A stretch of DNA of 7,689 nucleotides from UBA9676 sp036522155. GTDB taxonomy: Bacteria > Actinomycetota > Actinomycetes > Streptosporangiales > Streptosporangiaceae. Every line of letters starts with the position of its first letter. Positions within the stretch are counted from its first letter, which is position 1. Both the position numbers and the translations under genes were made by a program. The notes beneath the pieces were generated by a model. The model made no database searches, had not been told where the DNA came from, and saw only the letters and a list, made by a program, of their open reading frames with translations. Shown here one piece after another: positions 5,939 to 7,689 of the stretch. The stretch lies in the NCBI GenBank assembly GCA_036522155.1, contig DATDGI010000206.1, forward strand, positions 1 to 7,689. The letters run 5' to 3'.

Positions 5939-6447
5939 GAAACGAGCCTAGGCCGGGTGGCTAGGCCCGCGCTTCTCCCAGATTGCGCGATCGGGCCGGG
6001 TGGCCGCCCGGCGGTGCCGCCCGGGTCAAGCACCCCGCGCATGAACAGGTAGCAGCCGGGAATATGCGGCCCGCCGCGGGCCGCCCACCGGTCCCGGTAG
6101 GCGGTCGGGCTCTCCCCCACCAGCTGGGCAAACCGGGACGAGAACGAGCCCAGGCTGGCGAACCCGACCGCCATGCAGATCTCGGTCACCGTCAGGTTGG
6201 CGGCCCGCAGCAGATCCTGGGCCCGCTCGATCCGCCGCCGGGTGAGATAGCGGATCGGCGTCTCGCCGTAGGTCGCCTCGAAGCACCGGGCGAAGTGGAA
6301 CTTGGAGACGCCGGCGACCCCGGCCAGGGCCGCGAGATCCAGCGGCTGCTGGTAATGCCGGTCGATATGATCGCGGGCCCGGCGCAGATGCGGGAGCAGT
6401 TCCACCGCCACCGCCCGCCCGGCCGCCCGGGCCCGGTCCGGCTGCAC
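5935..6447 (-). CDS. AraC-family transcriptional regulator without a sensor domain
   Basis: The product is about 170 residues, almost entirely the AraC DNA-binding module at about residues 18–122: RRARDHIDRHY, then the first helix-turn-helix LAALAGVAGVSKFHFARCFEATYGETPIRYL, the linker RRRIERAQDLL, and the second helix-turn-helix TVTEICMAVGFASLGSFSSRFAQLVGESPTAYR. The second motif keeps the conserved GF-x-S-x-x-x-F-S-R-x-F core. No cupin-like sensor domain precedes it; a 45-residue tail (HIPGCYLFMRGVLD and a Gly/Pro-rich end) follows. GTG at 6447 is preferred because GGGA lies 6 nt upstream; GTG at 6462 is an alternative, and the frame stays open to 6576, but that stretch looks like spacer. 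It is ATGA-coupled to the VOC gene, so it probably controls this pair, perhaps with the VOC protein as ligand binder. It diverges from the response regulator gene. Confidence 0.85.
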   Translation of the reverse strand: MQPDRARAAGRAVAVELLPHLRRARDHIDRHYQQPLDLAALAGVAGVSKFHFARCFEATYGETPIRYLTRRRIERAQDLLRAANLTVTEICMAVGFASLGSFSSRFAQLVGESPTAYRDRWAARGGPHIPGCYLFMRGVLDPGGTAGRPPGPIAQSGRSAGLATRPRLVS

Positions 6448-6635
6448 AATCGTCCCGGCCACCCCCGCAGGATACGCACCCCCTCGGACATCGCGGCGGG
6501 GCCAGGAAGCCGCCCGGCCCCTGCTGACGGCCAGGCCAATTATCACGAAGAGTAGTATTGGCGTTACATTGCGCACGAAGGCGCGGGGCCCGCCGCCGGG
6601 CCTGGCGCCGTCCTGTGCGAGACGGGGGGGCGTGC
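6448..6635. promoter_or_regulatory. divergent araC / response-regulator intergenic region
   Basis: This 188-nt spacer holds the only A/T-rich patch between the two divergent genes, at about 6538–6570. TAGTAT (6553–6558) is a possible plus-strand -10 element and GATAAT (6544–6539, minus strand) is a possible element for araC; neither has a good -35 at normal spacing. CACGAAG is repeated at 6544–6550 and 6574–6580, 30 bp apart on the same face of the helix. Shared promoters and operators are expected here, but exact sites are not established. Confidence 0.4.
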
Positions 6636-7319
6636 ATGCATGGCGTGAACAACGAGGCCGACGGCGACGAGCCGCGCATCCGGGTGTTCTTGCTGGACGA
6701 CCACGAGGTGGTCCGGATGGGCCTGCGCGATCTGCTGGACGCCGAACCCGACATCGAGGTAGTCGGCGAGGCCGCGACGGTCGAGGCGGCCCTCAACCGT
6801 GTGCCGTTGCTGCAGGTGAACGTGGCGGTCCTGGATGTCCGGCTGCCGGACGGGGATGGGATCGAGGTGTGCCGGGGGATCCGGTCGGCCAGCCCGGACA
6901 CGGGCTGCCTGATGCTCACCGGGTACGGCGACGACCGGGCGCTGCTGTCGGCCATCATGGCCGGTGCGGCCGGTTACGTGATGAAACAGGCGGCGGGCCC
7001 GGAACTGGTCGACGCGGTGCGCACGGTCGCATCCGGCCGGTCCACGCTCGGCCCGGAAGCCACCCAGCGAGTGATGGCCCGGCTGCGCGACCAGGCGGGG
7101 GTGGCTGACCCGCGGTCCTCACTGTCCAGCCAGGAGAAGAAGGTGCTGGACCTGGTCGGGGAGGGGCTCACCAACCGGGAGATCGCGGCGCGCATGTTCC
7201 TGTCCGAGAAGACGGTGAAGAACTACGTGTCGTCGCTGCTCACCAAGCTCGGCATGAACCGGCGCTCGCAGGCGGCGGCGCTGGTCGCCCGGCTCGCTGG
7301 GACGTCGGCCGACCACTGA
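6636..7319 (+). CDS. DevR/NarL-type two-component response regulator (orphan)
   Basis: This 227-residue cytoplasmic regulator has a receiver domain (about 15–135) and a LuxR-type helix-turn-helix domain (about 160–222). The phosphorylation site is complete: D21/D22 in FLLDDHEVV, phospho-acceptor D67 in VAVLDVRLPDGDG, switch T95 and K117 in YVMK. The output domain reads EGLTNREIAARMFLSEKTVKNYVSSLLTKLGM, very close to the recognition region of Mycobacterium DevR (DosR), with K192 and N196 at the places of its DNA-contacting K179/N183; all these residues keep a constant 13-residue offset from DevR. ATG at 6636 is chosen because a run of seven Gs (6624–6630) lies 5 nt upstream and the receiver domain starts soon after. 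No histidine kinase gene is next to it. It diverges from araC and converges on hutF (25-nt gap). Regulation of hypoxia or dormancy genes is suggested only by resemblance. Confidence 0.93.
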   Translation: MHGVNNEADGDEPRIRVFLLDDHEVVRMGLRDLLDAEPDIEVVGEAATVEAALNRVPLLQVNVAVLDVRLPDGDGIEVCRGIRSASPDTGCLMLTGYGDDRALLSAIMAGAAGYVMKQAAGPELVDAVRTVASGRSTLGPEATQRVMARLRDQAGVADPRSSLSSQEKKVLDLVGEGLTNREIAARMFLSEKTVKNYVSSLLTKLGMNRRSQAAALVARLAGTSADH

Positions 7320-7344
7320 GGCAGCCGTGGGCCACCGGCCGCGG

Positions 7345-7689
7345 TCACGGGCTGGGCAACGGCCCGATCGCGGCGGCCAGCGCGGCCGGGACGTCCACCA
7401 GCAGATGGCGGCCGTCGGCGACGACGTCCTGGCCGCCGACAACGACGTTCCGGACATCCGCCGCCGTGCCTGCGAAGATCACCGATTCCAGCGCGGTGAC
7501 GGCGGATGTCCCGGCCAGCCGCGGGCTGTCCATGGCCACCGTCACCAGATCGGCCAGCATTCCCGTGGCGATCTCCCCCGCTTCCGGCCAGCCCAGGCAG
7601 GCATGCCCGGCCGCGGTCGCGGCGGTGGCCAGTTCGCCCGCCAGGAAATTGCCCCGCTGCCCGGAGACGAGCCGCTCCCCCATCTCCAC
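7345..7689 (-). CDS. hutF: formimidoylglutamate deiminase HutF, C-terminal part (cut by window edge)
   Basis: The last 114 residues of an amidohydrolase-superfamily protein enter from the right edge. The sequence EMGERLVSGQRGNFLA, then GEIATGMLADLVTVAMDSPRLAG, SVIFAGTAADVRNVVVGGQDVVADGRH is the C-terminal signature of formimidoylglutamate deiminases. The metal-binding and catalytic residues lie outside the window. HutF converts N-formimino-L-glutamate, the product of HutI, to N-formyl-L-glutamate and ammonia, marking the deiminase/deformylase branch of histidine degradation. It is on the same strand as hutI but separated from it by about 1.9 kb containing the VOC, araC and response regulator genes. 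Its stop (TGA at 7347–7345) is 25 nt from the convergent response regulator stop. A related amidohydrolase (guanine deaminase-like) cannot be fully excluded from this fragment, but hutI nearby supports HutF. Confidence 0.8.
   Translation of the reverse strand: MEMGERLVSGQRGNFLAGELATAATAAGHACLGWPEAGEIATGMLADLVTVAMDSPRLAGTSAVTALESVIFAGTAADVRNVVVGGQDVVADGRHLLVDVPAALAAAIGPLPSP

Noticed and set aside
6463..6576. N-terminal hydrophobic extension of the AraC frame up to 6576
   Set aside because: It would put a membrane-like segment before a bare DNA-binding domain, covers the A/T-rich promoter patch and lacks a convincing ribosome-binding site; internal GTG starts fit better.
7325..7344. CCGTGG/CCGCGG hairpin between the convergent response regulator and hutF stops
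   Set aside because: Only 6 bp including a G-U pair, with no T-tract; in DNA this GC-rich it is weak evidence for a terminator.

Overview
The window is very GC-rich DNA with strong G/C bias at third codon positions, GTG starts and typical high-GC actinobacterial protein families (a DevR/NarL-type response regulator, an AraC–VOC pair, a Nudix–NYN fusion, HutI/HutF). It most likely comes from an actinomycete chromosome. I cannot resolve the genus.

Layout, left to right. Positions 1–400 hold the N-terminal part of a TauE/SafE-type permease (minus strand, cut by the window edge), and behind it lies a Nudix hydrolase fused to a NYN/PIN-like domain (1346 to 471, minus). A short divergent spacer with a perfect 14-bp inverted repeat (1364–1400) separates this pair from a plus-strand operon: sppA (1468–3174), a two-domain signal peptide peptidase with its Lys/Ser dyad intact, overlapped by 16 nt with a flavin-reductase-like flavoprotein (3159–3746).

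Positions 3747–4203 form a non-coding gap between convergent genes, visibly less GC-rich than its surroundings. It begins with a cluster of DnaA-box-like 9-mers (one perfect) and an 11-bp direct repeat. It continues with a stretch rich in short hairpins and ends in a strong intrinsic terminator on the plus strand (4088–4116 plus a T-rich tail). This is the least explained part of the window; an independent small RNA or a long 3' UTR of the sppA unit are the main readings.

The right half is a histidine-utilisation locus read on the minus strand. hutI (imidazolonepropionase, 5442 to 4204) sits downstream of an ATGA-coupled araC-type regulator and VOC protein (6447 to 5510), and the C-terminal end of hutF (formimidoylglutamate deiminase, to 7345) enters from the right edge. 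HutI and HutF catalyse consecutive steps from imidazolone propionate to N-formylglutamate. Here they are separated by the araC–VOC pair and, on the opposite strand, by an orphan DevR-like response regulator (6636–7319) that diverges from araC. I see no mobile element, CRISPR array, tRNA or rRNA gene.
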